DNA from: Ignatzschineria ureiclastica
GTDB taxonomy: Bacteria; Pseudomonadota; Gammaproteobacteria; Cardiobacteriales; Wohlfahrtiimonadaceae
Direction: 5' to 3'
DNA: 64,000 bases
Assembly: GCF_003121845.1 (NCBI RefSeq)
Contig: NZ_QEWQ01000004.1
Location: 162,943 to 226,942, forward strand
The notes beneath the pieces were generated by a model. That model searched no databases. It was not told the origin of the DNA and worked only from the letters and a program-made list of their open reading frames with translations. The position numbers were made by a program, and so were the translations under genes. Below, in pieces: positions 54,418 to 64,000 of the stretch; positions within the stretch are counted from its first letter, which is position 1; each line of letters starts with the position of its first letter.

Positions 54418-55809
54418 ATGCAGACAATGAATATCCAAGATCTTTTAGATCGTGCTGGTTTTTCACGATTTCAGTGGCGGATTTTTCTTTTTACTTTTGC
54501 GATTGCATTCTTTGACGGTTACGATACGGCAGTGATTGGTTATATTGCGCCGAGTTTAATGGGGGAATGGGGGATTGCAAAAGCTGATCTTGCACCGGTA
54601 CTTAGTGCTGCACTCTTTGGGTTGGCTTTTGGGGCGATTGCCTTTGGGCCGGTAGCGGATAAGATTGGTCGAAAATGGGTATTGTTACTCTCCGTTCTAC
54701 TTTTCTCTGTCGGGACATTGAGCTCTGGCTGGGCAAATGATCTTCGAACATTAGAGATTTTACGTTTTATTACTGGGATTGGTTTAGGGGCAGCAATGCC
54801 GAATGCGGTGACTCTGTTGTCAGAATATTGTCCAAAAGAACGCCGCGCTTTTATTGTCAATACGATGTTTTGTGGCTTTCCTTTAGGTGCTGCTAGTGGG
54901 GGCTTTATTGCTAGTTTCTTAATTCCCCAATTAGGTTGGCATTCGATGCTGATTCTAGGGGGATTAATTCCGCTACTATTAACATTTGTGATGTTCTTTA
55001 GTCTACCGGAATCGATTCGTTTTCTTTATCAAAAAGAGGGAGATAGTCCTAAGGTAAGAGCGATCTTGGCGCGTATCAATCCTGAAGTTTTAAAGGTTAA
55101 TCACTTGATCTTATCGGAAATGAAGACTGATACATCTGTAAATGATCATCAGAATGATCAAAAATCAGAATCAGAATCAGAAGTAAAGTCGGGATTAGAA
55201 TTAGAATCTCAGCATTCTGCGCGTAAAGGCTTATTGCTGGTATTAACACCGCCTTATCTCTTAGGATCATTGATGTTATGGATCGCCTATTTTATGGGGC
55301 TTGTGATTTTTTATGGTGTGATGAATTGGATGCCGACACTCTTTCAAGAGAGCGGTGTTGCAGGTGGAACGGCATCAACAGTGACTGGTCTCTTTGCACT
55401 AGGCGGGTTAGGTGCAATTATGAATGGTTACTTGATGGATCGATTCAATGGGACTAAGCTCATCGCCGGCCTCTATTTCTTAACCGCCATTTCAGTAGCG
55501 CTGATGGGGTTGATGATTGATCTACCGATTGTATTACTGATTATCGTGACACTCTTTGCCGGTATTGTGATGAATAGTGCGCAATCTTCACTTCCGGCAT
55601 TAGCAGCACAATTCTATCCTACGGCAGGGCGAACCACAGGTGTTTCTATGATGTTGGGGTTAGGGCGTTTTGGCGGAATAGTTGGGTCTTTCTTAGTGGC
55701 GCTATTAGTCGCAAAAGGATTGACAATTATCGGAATTTTCTATTTTTTGGCAATCCCGGCGCTTGTTGCTGTTACTGCACTTCTTATAAAAGCGTGGTGG
55801 TATCGATAG
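54418..55809 (+). CDS. MFS transporter, aromatic acid:H+ symporter-like (AAHS)
   Basis: 463 residues with about 12 transmembrane helices. The AAHS/PcaK-like type is indicated by FLFTFAIAFFDGYDTAVIGYIAPSLM in helix 1 (DGYD motif), LFGLAFGAIAFGPVADKIGRKWVLL with the MFS motif A, and RFITGIGLGAAMPNAVTLLSEYCPKERR. A Glu/Ser-rich loop (about residues 235-265) lies between helices 6 and 7. AAHS members import aromatic acids, but position directly after thiMED allows a role in uptake of a thiamine precursor; neither is shown by the sequence. ATG 54418 has AGGA about ten bases upstream; TTG 54409 is rejected. Confidence 0.85.
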   Translation: MQTMNIQDLLDRAGFSRFQWRIFLFTFAIAFFDGYDTAVIGYIAPSLMGEWGIAKADLAPVLSAALFGLAFGAIAFGPVADKIGRKWVLLLSVLLFSVGTLSSGWANDLRTLEILRFITGIGLGAAMPNAVTLLSEYCPKERRAFIVNTMFCGFPLGAASGGFIASFLIPQLGWHSMLILGGLIPLLLTFVMFFSLPESIRFLYQKEGDSPKVRAILARINPEVLKVNHLILSEMKTDTSVNDHQNDQKSESESEVKSGLELESQHSARKGLLLVLTPPYLLGSLMLWIAYFMGLVIFYGVMNWMPTLFQESGVAGGTASTVTGLFALGGLGAIMNGYLMDRFNGTKLIAGLYFLTAISVALMGLMIDLPIVLLIIVTLFAGIVMNSAQSSLPALAAQFYPTAGRTTGVSMMLGLGRFGGIVGSFLVALLVAKGLTIIGIFYFLAIPALVAVTALLIKAWWYR

Positions 55810-55819
55810 TAACGGTGAT

Positions 55820-56809
55820 TTACCGCTTCCGTCCCCCTTTCACTTGCCGGGCTTGGCTCGCTTCGACGCTTTGACGAATTTGTAGGTAGCTCTCTAGTCG
55901 CCTTTCAGATATTTTGCCTGTGCCAACTGCTTCCCGATACGCACAGCCAGGATCATTTTGATGATGACAATTACTGAATTTGCAAGGAGGAAGAGCTGTC
56001 AGTTCAGGGAAACCTTGATCAATAGCACTGAGTGGTAGATGCTCAATATTAAAGCTGCGTACACCAGGAGAGTCAATTAGATAACTCTCGTCCATAGGAA
56101 GATGATAGAGTGTAGTGCTTGAGGTGGTATGATTTCCAAGACCTGTTGAAGCATTGATCTTTTGTGTTTGTAGCGCAAGTGATGGAATCAATTGATTTGT
56201 TAGAGATGATTTCCCGACACCTGATTGACCGACAAAGATCGAAGTCCGCTCATTCAGAACAGTTTGTAGTTCGACGATCGTTTCAGGTTGATAGATTGAG
56301 GTTTGATAAATAGGAATCCCAATTTTTTGATAATCTTCTAAGAACTTCAAGCTCTCTGCATTATCGATGGTATCGCATTTATTGAGAATAAAAGCGACAT
56401 CAATATCAAAATAGTGAGCCGCAATAATATATCGATCAATCAATGAGGGACTTGGCTCAGGCTGTGGAGCAATGACAATGAAGAGTTGATCAATGTTGGC
56501 GGCTAAAATTTTCTCAGCGCCGCCAAATGCAAGGCGAGAAAAGTGGTTTTCTCGAGGTAGCCTTGCAATCACGACAGGTTCATTCTGTTCAAGCATATAG
56601 TAGACAAAGTCACCACAAACAATAGTTCCTAAACTTTGACGGACAGAGGCTTTATAAAGATTCAGCGCTTCATCTTCAAGCGTCACATGTTGACCATGCT
56701 GAGCGATGACGCGTCCGGAAAATGCCTGATCAAGCTCATCGGCAGAGAGAAGTTGTTCTCGTCTAGTTTCGAGTAATCTTTTTTGTTGGTTCGTGAGTCT
56801 ACGGGCCAT
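55820..56809 (-). CDS. rsgA: Ribosome small-subunit-dependent GTPase A (RsgA)
   Basis: Circularly permuted GTPase that assists late 30S maturation. 329 residues. An N-terminal OB fold (about 30-100) is followed by the G4 motif LNKCDTID, then G5-like TSIYQPE, then G1 VGQSGVGKSSLTNQLIP, G2 TTSSTTLYH and G3 DSPGVRSF, the order being diagnostic of permutation. The C-terminal zinc knuckle reads CKFSNCHHQNDPGC. Lies immediately after fdxA on the minus strand (3-base gap), so the two are co-transcribed. Confidence 0.96.
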   Translation of the reverse strand: MARRLTNQQKRLLETRREQLLSADELDQAFSGRVIAQHGQHVTLEDEALNLYKASVRQSLGTIVCGDFVYYMLEQNEPVVIARLPRENHFSRLAFGGAEKILAANIDQLFIVIAPQPEPSPSLIDRYIIAAHYFDIDVAFILNKCDTIDNAESLKFLEDYQKIGIPIYQTSIYQPETIVELQTVLNERTSIFVGQSGVGKSSLTNQLIPSLALQTQKINASTGLGNHTTSSTTLYHLPMDESYLIDSPGVRSFNIEHLPLSAIDQGFPELTALPPCKFSNCHHQNDPGCAYREAVGTGKISERRLESYLQIRQSVEASQARQVKGGRKR

Positions 56810-56812
56810 ATA

Positions 56813-57136
56813 TTATCGCTCTAAATGAGGAAGTTTATTAGACACACCATCCCACTTTTCCGCTTCAGGCAATGGTGCTTTCTGCTCGGTAATCACTGGC
56901 CATTTGCGAGAAAGTTCGGCATTGATATCAAGAAAAATCATCTGCTCGTCACTTAAGTCCGCATCTGAAAGAATTGCACCGGCAGGGCATTCAGGCTCAC
57001 AGAGTGTGCAGTCGATACACTCATCGGGATCAATCACTAAGAAATTAGGACCTTCGTGGAAGCAATCTACCGGACAAACTTCAACACAGTCTGTATATTT
57101 ACATAAAATGCAGTTATCAGTTACTACAAAAGTCAT
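56813..57136 (-). CDS. fdxA: Ferredoxin, FdxA-type 7Fe-8S
   Basis: 107 residues. Begins [26 protein letters not shown], with the Cys spacing of a 3Fe-4S/4Fe-4S site, and continues with [17 protein letters not shown], the second CxxCxxCxxxCP site. The C-terminal extension with [23 protein letters not shown] is typical of the FdxA group rather than short 2[4Fe-4S] ferredoxins. A general cytosolic electron carrier; redox partner not indicated. Followed at 3 bases by rsgA. Confidence 0.94.
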   Translation of the reverse strand: MTFVVTDNCILCKYTDCVEVCPVDCFHEGPNFLVIDPDECIDCTLCEPECPAGAILSDADLSDEQMIFLDINAELSRKWPVITEQKAPLPEAEKWDGVSNKLPHLER

Positions 57137-57181
57137 AATCGAATCCTTGAAATAGCTATTTGTGAGAGATAGAAAGATCAG

Positions 57182-57232
57182 AAATGTGTAAATAGCAGAG
57201 CCGTTGCATATACTCTCTCTATTTACACATTT
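57182..57232. other. Long perfect inverted repeat between tyrS and fdxA
   Basis: Arms AAATGTGTAAATAG (57182-57195) and CTATTTACACATTT (57219-57232) pair over 14 bases around a 23-base loop. It may be the tyrS terminator, although the T-tract after the stem on the minus strand is short (ATTTCTG). It could also be an operator for fdxA-rsgA, 46 bases upstream of the fdxA start. Confidence 0.6.
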
Positions 57233-57268
57233 GAGCAGTTATTGTGGCGATGCTTTATAATAAACGCT

Positions 57269-58471
57269 TTATTTTACAATAACCTTGGCAATACGGCGTT
57301 TACCCACTTGAATAATCACCTCATCACCTGTTTTTAATGTTACTGATCGATCTTCAACACGCTCTTGGTTAATGCGAACAGCGCCTTCATTGATCATGCG
57401 GAAGCCTTCAGAGTTAGAACCTACTAAACCAGCTTCTTTCATCGCTTGAGCAATCCCGATTTCTCCATTTTCTGATTGAACAATTTTCTCTTCGATATTC
57501 TCAGGAAGATTGCCTTTTTGGAAGCGCTCGATAAAGTTACGTTGTGCTTCTTCTGCAGCCGCTTCATTGTGATAACGAGTAATCAGCTCTGCACAGAGCT
57601 CAAATTTAATGTCACGAGGATTGCGACCCTCTTTCGCTTCTTTTTGTAATTGTGCGATATCCGCATTAGAACGGAAGCTCAGTAATTCAAAATAACGCCA
57701 CATTAAATCATCAGAGATCGACATCAACTTACCAAACATATCATCCGGCGTATCATCAACACCGATATAGTTACCGAGTGATTTTGACATCTTATTGACA
57801 CCATCTAAGCCCACAAGTAGTGGCATAGTAATTGCGCATTGTGGTTTAGTAATACCGTAAGCTCGCTGTAGATCCCGTCCCATTAAGAGATTAAACTTCT
57901 GATCTGTACCGCCTAGTTCTACATCTGTTTTAAGATGAACTGAGTCATAACCTTGAAGTAGAGGATAGATAAATTCATGGATCGCAATCGGTTGCTGTGA
58001 TTTATAACGTTTCTCAAAATCATCCCGCTCAAGCATTCTTGCAACGGTATGTTTTGATGCCAATTGAATCATGCCACTTGTCCCTAACTCATTGAGCCAA
58101 TGGGAGTTAAATACAACTTTTGTAAGTGCAGGATCAAGTACTTTAAAGATCTGCTCTTCATAAGTTTTCGCGTTTGCAAGTACTTGCTCACGAGTGAGGG
58201 GCTTACGGGTTGCATCTTTACCTGAAGGGTCACCGATCATACCGGTAAAATCACCGATTAAGAAGTTTACTTGATGACCAAGGTCTTGGAAGTGACGCAT
58301 TTTATTGATTACAACAGTATGTCCAAGATGGAGATCCGGCGCAGTAGGGTCAAAGCCTACTTTAATTTGTAGTTGACGATTTTCTTTTAACTTTGCTGTT
58401 AAATCTTCGATTGAGATAATCTCATCGGTACCACGTTTGATAATCTCTAGACTCTCTTCAATGGTTGCCAT
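57269..58471 (-). CDS. tyrS: Tyrosyl-tRNA synthetase (TyrS)
   Basis: Class I synthetase charging tRNA-Tyr. 400 residues. The HIGH motif appears as HLGH (about residues 48-51, in [12 protein letters not shown]) and KMSKS in [14 protein letters not shown]. The C-terminal S4 RNA-binding domain (about 335-400) contains [22 protein letters not shown]. The sequence is of the TyrZ-like group, in which HLGH replaces the E. coli TyrS HIGH context (inference from the N-terminus). The start is [14 protein letters not shown] at 58471 on the minus strand. Confidence 0.95.
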   Translation of the reverse strand: MATIEESLEIIKRGTDEIISIEDLTAKLKENRQLQIKVGFDPTAPDLHLGHTVVINKMRHFQDLGHQVNFLIGDFTGMIGDPSGKDATRKPLTREQVLANAKTYEEQIFKVLDPALTKVVFNSHWLNELGTSGMIQLASKHTVARMLERDDFEKRYKSQQPIAIHEFIYPLLQGYDSVHLKTDVELGGTDQKFNLLMGRDLQRAYGITKPQCAITMPLLVGLDGVNKMSKSLGNYIGVDDTPDDMFGKLMSISDDLMWRYFELLSFRSNADIAQLQKEAKEGRNPRDIKFELCAELITRYHNEAAAEEAQRNFIERFQKGNLPENIEEKIVQSENGEIGIAQAMKEAGLVGSNSEGFRMINEGAVRINQERVEDRSVTLKTGDEVIIQVGKRRIAKVIVK

Positions 58472-58595
58472 ATCTTTTATTGTCCTAACTTTTTTAAATA
58501 GATTACACTCTGAAAATAGATTACCTTCCGTACAAGAGTGTCGATTGAAGGGAAGGTAGAATTTGTATTGATATCCGCTTATCTTCTAGAATAAC

Positions 58596-59786
58596 TTATC
58601 GTCTAGGATAAGATGGCTCGGGAAATGTGACCTGATCATCAGGGACACTGATCGGAACAGTGACTTCAAAAGGATCAGGTGTTAATCGAACCTCTTTTGT
58701 GATGACCTGAATATCTGAATTTTGAGTCGACTGACTTGATGAGGGTACGCTATTCGTTGTAGTTGCCGGAATGTCATAAGGCTGTGGGGTAGAATAGAGC
58801 TCAATCGGTGCGTGATTGTTGCTGTTTTGATAGCTATTGGTAGATTGCATCCGTTGACTATTGAATGGACTACTTTTTTGACCAACAATAATTGGCACAC
58901 CACTTTGTTGTTCTACAGCAAGGTTCACTAGATCATAATTAACTGATGTATTGGGATGTTCTTCAAGATATTGCTCAAGTTGTGATAGCGCTTTAGCTTT
59001 CAAATCTGCAACAGAAAGATTATCTTCATCAAGTGGAGGATGAACTTCGATTAGAAGGTCATTACCTAAGAAACCAAACTTTATAGGTTCATTAAGGAAG
59101 GTGACAACGGTATTCGTGGGGACGATATCGTAAAGTTGCTCGATATGTTGGGGGTAAAAGCGCATACAACCATGGGTTACACGCATGCCAATACCAGTCT
59201 GTTCATTCGTACCATGAAGAAGATAGCTGGGAAGTGAAAGACGTAATACACGTGTTCCAAGTGGATTATCAGGACCTGCAGGCACTACACCAGGCAGGGT
59301 ACCACGTCCCATCTCTTCATGTTCACGACGAATACTTGCAGGTGGATACCATGCAGGATTTTCTTGTTTACGTGTAATCGACCAAGAGCCTAATGGAGTT
59401 TTCCAATCCATACGACCGACACCGACAGGATAGACATAAACGGTATCTGAATCTTTTAGAAAGTAGTAAGTCCGCATTTCAGGAATATTAGAGACAATGC
59501 CGGAACGTTTTCCTTCAGGGAGAATAAATTGCAGCGGCAACAGGATAGGGCGCTGTTCATTAAGAAGCCAAGGATTGATTCCAGGGTTAGCCCACTTAAG
59601 TTCCTCATAGCCCATCTCAAAACGAATGGTCAAATCCGCAAGGGATTCATGTTTGTTAGGGGTAACATACCGAATCTCACCAATGACATCATCGCCGGGT
59701 GCGGGCATTTTATACTCAATATTTTTTTGCGCATAAACTGCTGAAATGAGTAAGCTTGCTGAAAGCAAAATTTGTTTTATCTTCAT
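58596..59786 (-). CDS. Secreted L,D-transpeptidase with LysM-like domain
   Basis: 396 residues from ATG 59786. Signal peptide MKIKQILLSASLLISAVYAQ, cut after AYA-like VYA (about residue 19). A LysM-like segment (about 45-80, LADLTIRFEMGYEELKWANPGINPWL) precedes the YkuD catalytic domain (about 105-240), with MDWKTPLGSWSITRKQENPAWYPP, LLHGTNEQTGIGMRVTHGCMRF, where the Cys of HGCMR is the nucleophile. This matches ErfK/YbiS-type enzymes that attach lipoprotein to peptidoglycan or make 3-3 crosslinks. The C-terminal 100 residues are Ser/Thr/Pro/Gln-rich and unlike the core family. A TTG-type extension to 59810 is rejected because AGAGAT precedes ATG 59786. Confidence 0.9.
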   Translation of the reverse strand: MKIKQILLSASLLISAVYAQKNIEYKMPAPGDDVIGEIRYVTPNKHESLADLTIRFEMGYEELKWANPGINPWLLNEQRPILLPLQFILPEGKRSGIVSNIPEMRTYYFLKDSDTVYVYPVGVGRMDWKTPLGSWSITRKQENPAWYPPASIRREHEEMGRGTLPGVVPAGPDNPLGTRVLRLSLPSYLLHGTNEQTGIGMRVTHGCMRFYPQHIEQLYDIVPTNTVVTFLNEPIKFGFLGNDLLIEVHPPLDEDNLSVADLKAKALSQLEQYLEEHPNTSVNYDLVNLAVEQQSGVPIIVGQKSSPFNSQRMQSTNSYQNSNNHAPIELYSTPQPYDIPATTTNSVPSSSQSTQNSDIQVITKEVRLTPDPFEVTVPISVPDDQVTFPEPSYPRR

Positions 59787-60026
59787 AGCACGATCTCTAA
59801 TAATCGACAAAGGTCAATAGAATGTTAATGGTTGATAGCATCTTATCAGGGGTGAATCTTATGTCATCGAAATATTAAAATATCAGAAGATCGATTTCAC
59901 TATAGATTCATTCAATAAAGGCTGTTTATATTATCGCTATTAAAATGAATATGCGATATTTTTCAGGTAATTATCAATTATCGACTAATTGCAATCACTA
60001 ACAGACTATCACTTTCATCGTCATAT

Positions 60027-60308
<282 letters not shown>

Positions 60309-60354
60309 TTATAAGTTATTCATTGCTATCAATTTACATGCTTTGAAAATAGAA

Positions 60355-60380
60355 GAGAATCAATGCGACTTGATCCTCTT
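60355..60380 (-). terminator. Possible terminator after serS
   Basis: Imperfect stem GAGAATCAA / TTGATCCTC with a 6-base loop (one mismatch), with T-rich flanks on both sides. About 120 bases beyond the serS stop. Weak support. Confidence 0.4.
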
Positions 60381-60500
60381 ATCTCTATTTTTGAATTTAG
60401 TGTTTAAAATACTTTTTAATCTCTTTGATACTATCAAATTATCTTCTTTGAAGTGTGATTCTTCTAATGTATCACCTCTTCAATATCTCAGGTTTATGAT

Positions 60501-61808
<1,308 letters not shown>

Positions 61809-61961
61809 TTATATACGAAAAAGCATCTTTCTTCCAAAGTAAATCCTAATGAGTAGAGAAGTTGAAAAAGTTGCTTGAATCGGTGTCTAGCAAGGGGTTG
61901 AAACTAAGATATTGTATTATCCTACCATCGTCTAATAAATAGTCGACATTTTTGATACAGC

Positions 61962-62017
61962 TTCATAAATATCGATTCATCAATATCTGTTCGTCCATAT
62001 CGGTTCATCTATATCCG
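61962..62017 (+). repeat. Four 14-bp tandem repeats
   Basis: TTCATAAATATCGA, TTCATCAATATCTG, TTCGTCCATATCGG and TTCATCTATATCCG follow one another without gaps. They lie in the 426-base spacer between serS and the lipoprotein gene. The remainder of that spacer has no recognisable gene. Confidence 0.85.
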
Positions 62018-62195
62018 AGAATTTGAAAGAGCGTCCTGAAAGTCACTTTGGTCACTCCCTTTTACTCTCTTTTTGGTATTTGTACGGGCGGCTATCTTGA
62101 TGATAATGCACTATAACGTTATTCTAGTTTAATCAATCCCGCAGAAGATAATTTCTGCTCGTCCCCTTTTTCTCCCCAATGAACTGGTAATCACT

Positions 62196-62750
62196 ATGAA
62201 GTATCAAGATAGCGCTGTTTCTCACGATCGTAATATTCAAGAGGATATGTCACCTATTCCAAGAAAAAAATCCTTTTTAAAAGTGGGAAAATCATTTGCA
62301 TTAATAGTCGGTGCAATACTCTTTTTGAGTGCTTGTAGTCATATCGAACAATCACAGTATCAAGCGATGGATCAATATCGTGCAGTGATAGCACAAGAGC
62401 AAGGTTGGGATGAAGCGACCCGAGAAGAGATCTTTTTAGATCAAATCTGGTATAACCCGGCATTATGGCAGAGAGCGGACGGAAAAACGGCTGTAGAGGG
62501 AGAACTTGAGAAAGCCTTTTTAGGCTGCTTGACGGGCGCTAAATCAGTAGAAGAGGGCATCAGTAGTAATGTCGGCGGTAAAGACCCGATTCAAATTATC
62601 CACGCGCGCGCCACCGTTGAGCTCTGTATGGTCAGTAAAGGTTATCAACCGATTAATGAGCGTCGTGCTTTGATTTGCGAAAGTGATTATTACGATGTAT
62701 TGCCGGTCTGTTATTTTTCTCGGGATTTAGTGCGGAATTACCGTGATTGA
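62196..62750 (+). CDS. Hypothetical lipoprotein
   Basis: 184 residues from ATG 62196. A lipobox LSAC follows the hydrophobic stretch SFALIVGAILFL, so the mature protein starts at Cys 47 (counting from ATG 62196). ATG 62247 (MSPIPRKKSFLKVGKSF) would give a more usual 29-residue signal, but GAGG is only two bases away; both starts remain possible. The mature domain contains five further Cys residues in CLTGAK, ELCMVSKGYQ, ICESDYY and VCYFS, which could form disulfides. No known family recognised. Confidence 0.7.
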   Translation: MKYQDSAVSHDRNIQEDMSPIPRKKSFLKVGKSFALIVGAILFLSACSHIEQSQYQAMDQYRAVIAQEQGWDEATREEIFLDQIWYNPALWQRADGKTAVEGELEKAFLGCLTGAKSVEEGISSNVGGKDPIQIIHARATVELCMVSKGYQPINERRALICESDYYDVLPVCYFSRDLVRNYRD

Positions 62751-62849
62751 TTGCAGAAGATGATTTGAGGATGCTTAAAAAGCATTGAAAATCTTTAAAA
62801 TGATCGAAATATCAATCATTATCGTTACTCATAGTTGTATTACAAGTTA

Positions 62850-63560
62850 TTAGGCTGTTTCAATCAATCGGTATTTTTGGGCGAGTGTAATTGCATTTTG
62901 CATTGCAGTTTTCAGAAGTGGTTGAAGATAATCAAAGTGCTCGTGCTCAAGATCAAGATGATGAATGACTCTAAGTAGAGATGCCAGCTGTGCTGAGATC
63001 TCGAGCTGAAGTAAATAGAGTGCCGAGGATTCTTGCTTATCTGTAAAGGGATAATGGGTATCGTAGTAGAGAATAAGATCGTGAAAAGTCTTAATGACAT
63101 TTAATCTTTCGGGGGTGAATTTGGCAATAAACTCTTGTTCCGTCAGATAGATCGGTTTTGCGTGAGCGCTGAGCTTCAAATCTTGCAAATATTCTTCTGT
63201 ACCATAATTTTGGGACAGTGCAGTAATCTTTTCGGCGAAAATCTCTAACATAAATTGGAAATGTTGCATAAAGAGTTGCCGCTCAAGCTCTGTACGTGTG
63301 CGAACCATCTCCTCTCGATTAATTTTAAGCTCTTCGCGATTGAGTTGTAGATCTTCCCGCTGTAGATGTAGGGAGTAGATTACACCGGTAAATGCCACAC
63401 CGGTAAAGAGTGCCACGATAGCATCGAAGAAGATACTCTCATTATCAGGGCTCTGCAGTGTAAGATAGATCGCAATGAGCCACGTCATCATAATAAAAGC
63501 AATAGTAACGGCAAACATCCAACTAAATTCACGACGTTGCTTCTTAGGCGAATTGCGCAT
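62850..63560 (-). CDS. Two-TM membrane protein resembling AbiC-type phage abortive-infection proteins
   Basis: 236 residues. Two transmembrane helices (about residues 15-35 and 45-65) precede a charged coiled coil, REDLQLNREELKINREEMVRTRTELERQ, with a repeating E/R register. A helical C-terminal domain follows (about 95-236): HFQFMLEIFAEKITAL, FHDLILYYDTHYPF, LLQLEISAQLASLLRVIHHLD. Architecture and the x-REEL-x-REE coiled coil resemble the putative AbiC/putAbi phage-exclusion family. I am moderately sure of the resemblance, not of function. It is flanked by a lipoprotein gene and, upstream of its start, by family B repeats. Confidence 0.55.
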   Translation of the reverse strand: MRNSPKKQRREFSWMFAVTIAFIMMTWLIAIYLTLQSPDNESIFFDAIVALFTGVAFTGVIYSLHLQREDLQLNREELKINREEMVRTRTELERQLFMQHFQFMLEIFAEKITALSQNYGTEEYLQDLKLSAHAKPIYLTEQEFIAKFTPERLNVIKTFHDLILYYDTHYPFTDKQESSALYLLQLEISAQLASLLRVIHHLDLEHEHFDYLQPLLKTAMQNAITLAQKYRLIETA

Positions 63561-63639
63561 TGTATGAGAATCCTCTACTGATGATTATGTGGTCAATATC
63601 TAATTATTTTTATCATTAATAATGACAAATGATTATAGC

Positions 63640-64000
63640 AGGATTTATCGCATAGCCGGGGAGAAATAGCTCGTTCTTCTCACAATCGTGCGCCGGCAAA
63701 TTAAGCAATTTCACTGCTTGAGCTGATATGCTGGAAATGTGGCATATGTTCAATATCTAAGCCGGAGAGAACGACCCCGTTTTTATCCTAATCGTGCGCC
63801 GGCAGTTGTGGCATTTTTAGTACCGAGAAATTAACGATTACTCATTTGCGGGCGCGGGATTGTTCTGGATATGCAAACATTCCCTCCCGCCGGGAATCAG
63901 TTTTTGTTTGGAGTAACTAAGAAGATCAGTCACATCGCCGGGGAGAAGTATCCCGTTTTTATCCTAATCGTGCGCCGGCAGTTGTGGCATTTTTAGTACC
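63640..64000 (+). repeat. Family B repeat copies at the right end of the window
   Basis: Three half-units (GCCGGGGAGAA... or GCCGGAGAGAA... followed by AATCGTGCGCCGGCA) begin at about 63655, 63760 and 63938. One GCGGGCGCGGGATTGTTCTGG half lies at about 63858, with a CCCTCCCGCCGGGAATCAG partner. The second and third units match very closely over about 70 bases, and the repeat runs off the window. No gene is seen in the last 440 bases. Confidence 0.8.

Overview
The window looks like chromosomal DNA of a low-to-moderate GC gammaproteobacterium. The evidence is the long E. coli-type HisG, the bifunctional HisB and HisIE, close DeoC, NupG, DctA and TorA relatives, and a torECAD-type operon. The family-level guess is Cardiobacteriales/Ignatzschineriaceae (Ignatzschineria- or Wohlfahrtiimonas-like). 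That is inference from gene content and style only, with no rRNA or marker search behind it. I saw no rRNA, tRNA, CRISPR array or intact transposase gene.

Layout. 1-3.3 kb: end of an acidic envelope-type protein, an MnmM-like tRNA methyltransferase, and panB-panC. 3.7-11.1 kb: histidine operon hisG-D-C-B-A-F-I, which lacks hisH and has a TrpR-box-like palindrome in front of hisG. 11.4-12.4 kb: a pair of paralogous small membrane proteins. 12.6-18.6 kb: nucleoside salvage (class II purine nucleoside phosphorylase, NupG-type transporter, deoC-deoB) plus a DMT exporter. 19-25.6 kb: sseA, yffB, a methyltransferase, an ankyrin protein, and a DMT exporter divergent from a LysR regulator. 25.7-29.6 kb: an APC permease and a YtcJ-like amidohydrolase. 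29.8-34.9 kb: TMAO respiration (torE-torC-torA, then torD after an inserted repeat). 35.5-38.7 kb: betaine ABC importer (opuAA-AB-AC). 39.9-43 kb: thioesterase and uvrD. 43-46.6 kb: a repeat- and structure-rich zone leading into a DUF4258-like gene, a half-size HsdS-like gene and an HsdM-like gene with degenerate catalytic motifs. 46.7-50.5 kb: BOF protein, dctA, rnd. 50.7-55.8 kb: rlmJ, thiM-thiE-thiD salvage genes and an MFS transporter. 55.8-61.8 kb: rsgA-fdxA, tyrS, L,D-transpeptidase, yfhL, serS. 61.8-64 kb: lipoprotein and an AbiC-like membrane protein, ending in repeats.

Two dispersed repeat families fill many gaps. Family A is a roughly 137-185 bp element with TATAGTAA-type inverted ends, resembling Correia/MITE elements (8 loci). 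Family B is a GC-rich palindromic element that forms tandem arrays with a 173-bp period at two unlinked loci. Short degenerate tandem repeats of about 9-15 bp are also common in operon spacers.

The most unusual block is 43.4-46.6 kb. Three copies of a palindrome (AATAGTTAT-N3-ATAACTATT, the third degenerate) sit before the DUF4258 gene and before the HsdS-like gene. No HsdR is present. The HsdM-like protein has Ser where the catalytic Asn/Asp of the NPPF/DPPY motif belongs. A minus-strand terminator with no gene feeding it, and a candidate structured RNA, lie just upstream. This could be a non-restricting, self-regulating derivative of a type I modification complex. That reading is inference and is spelled out in the findings.
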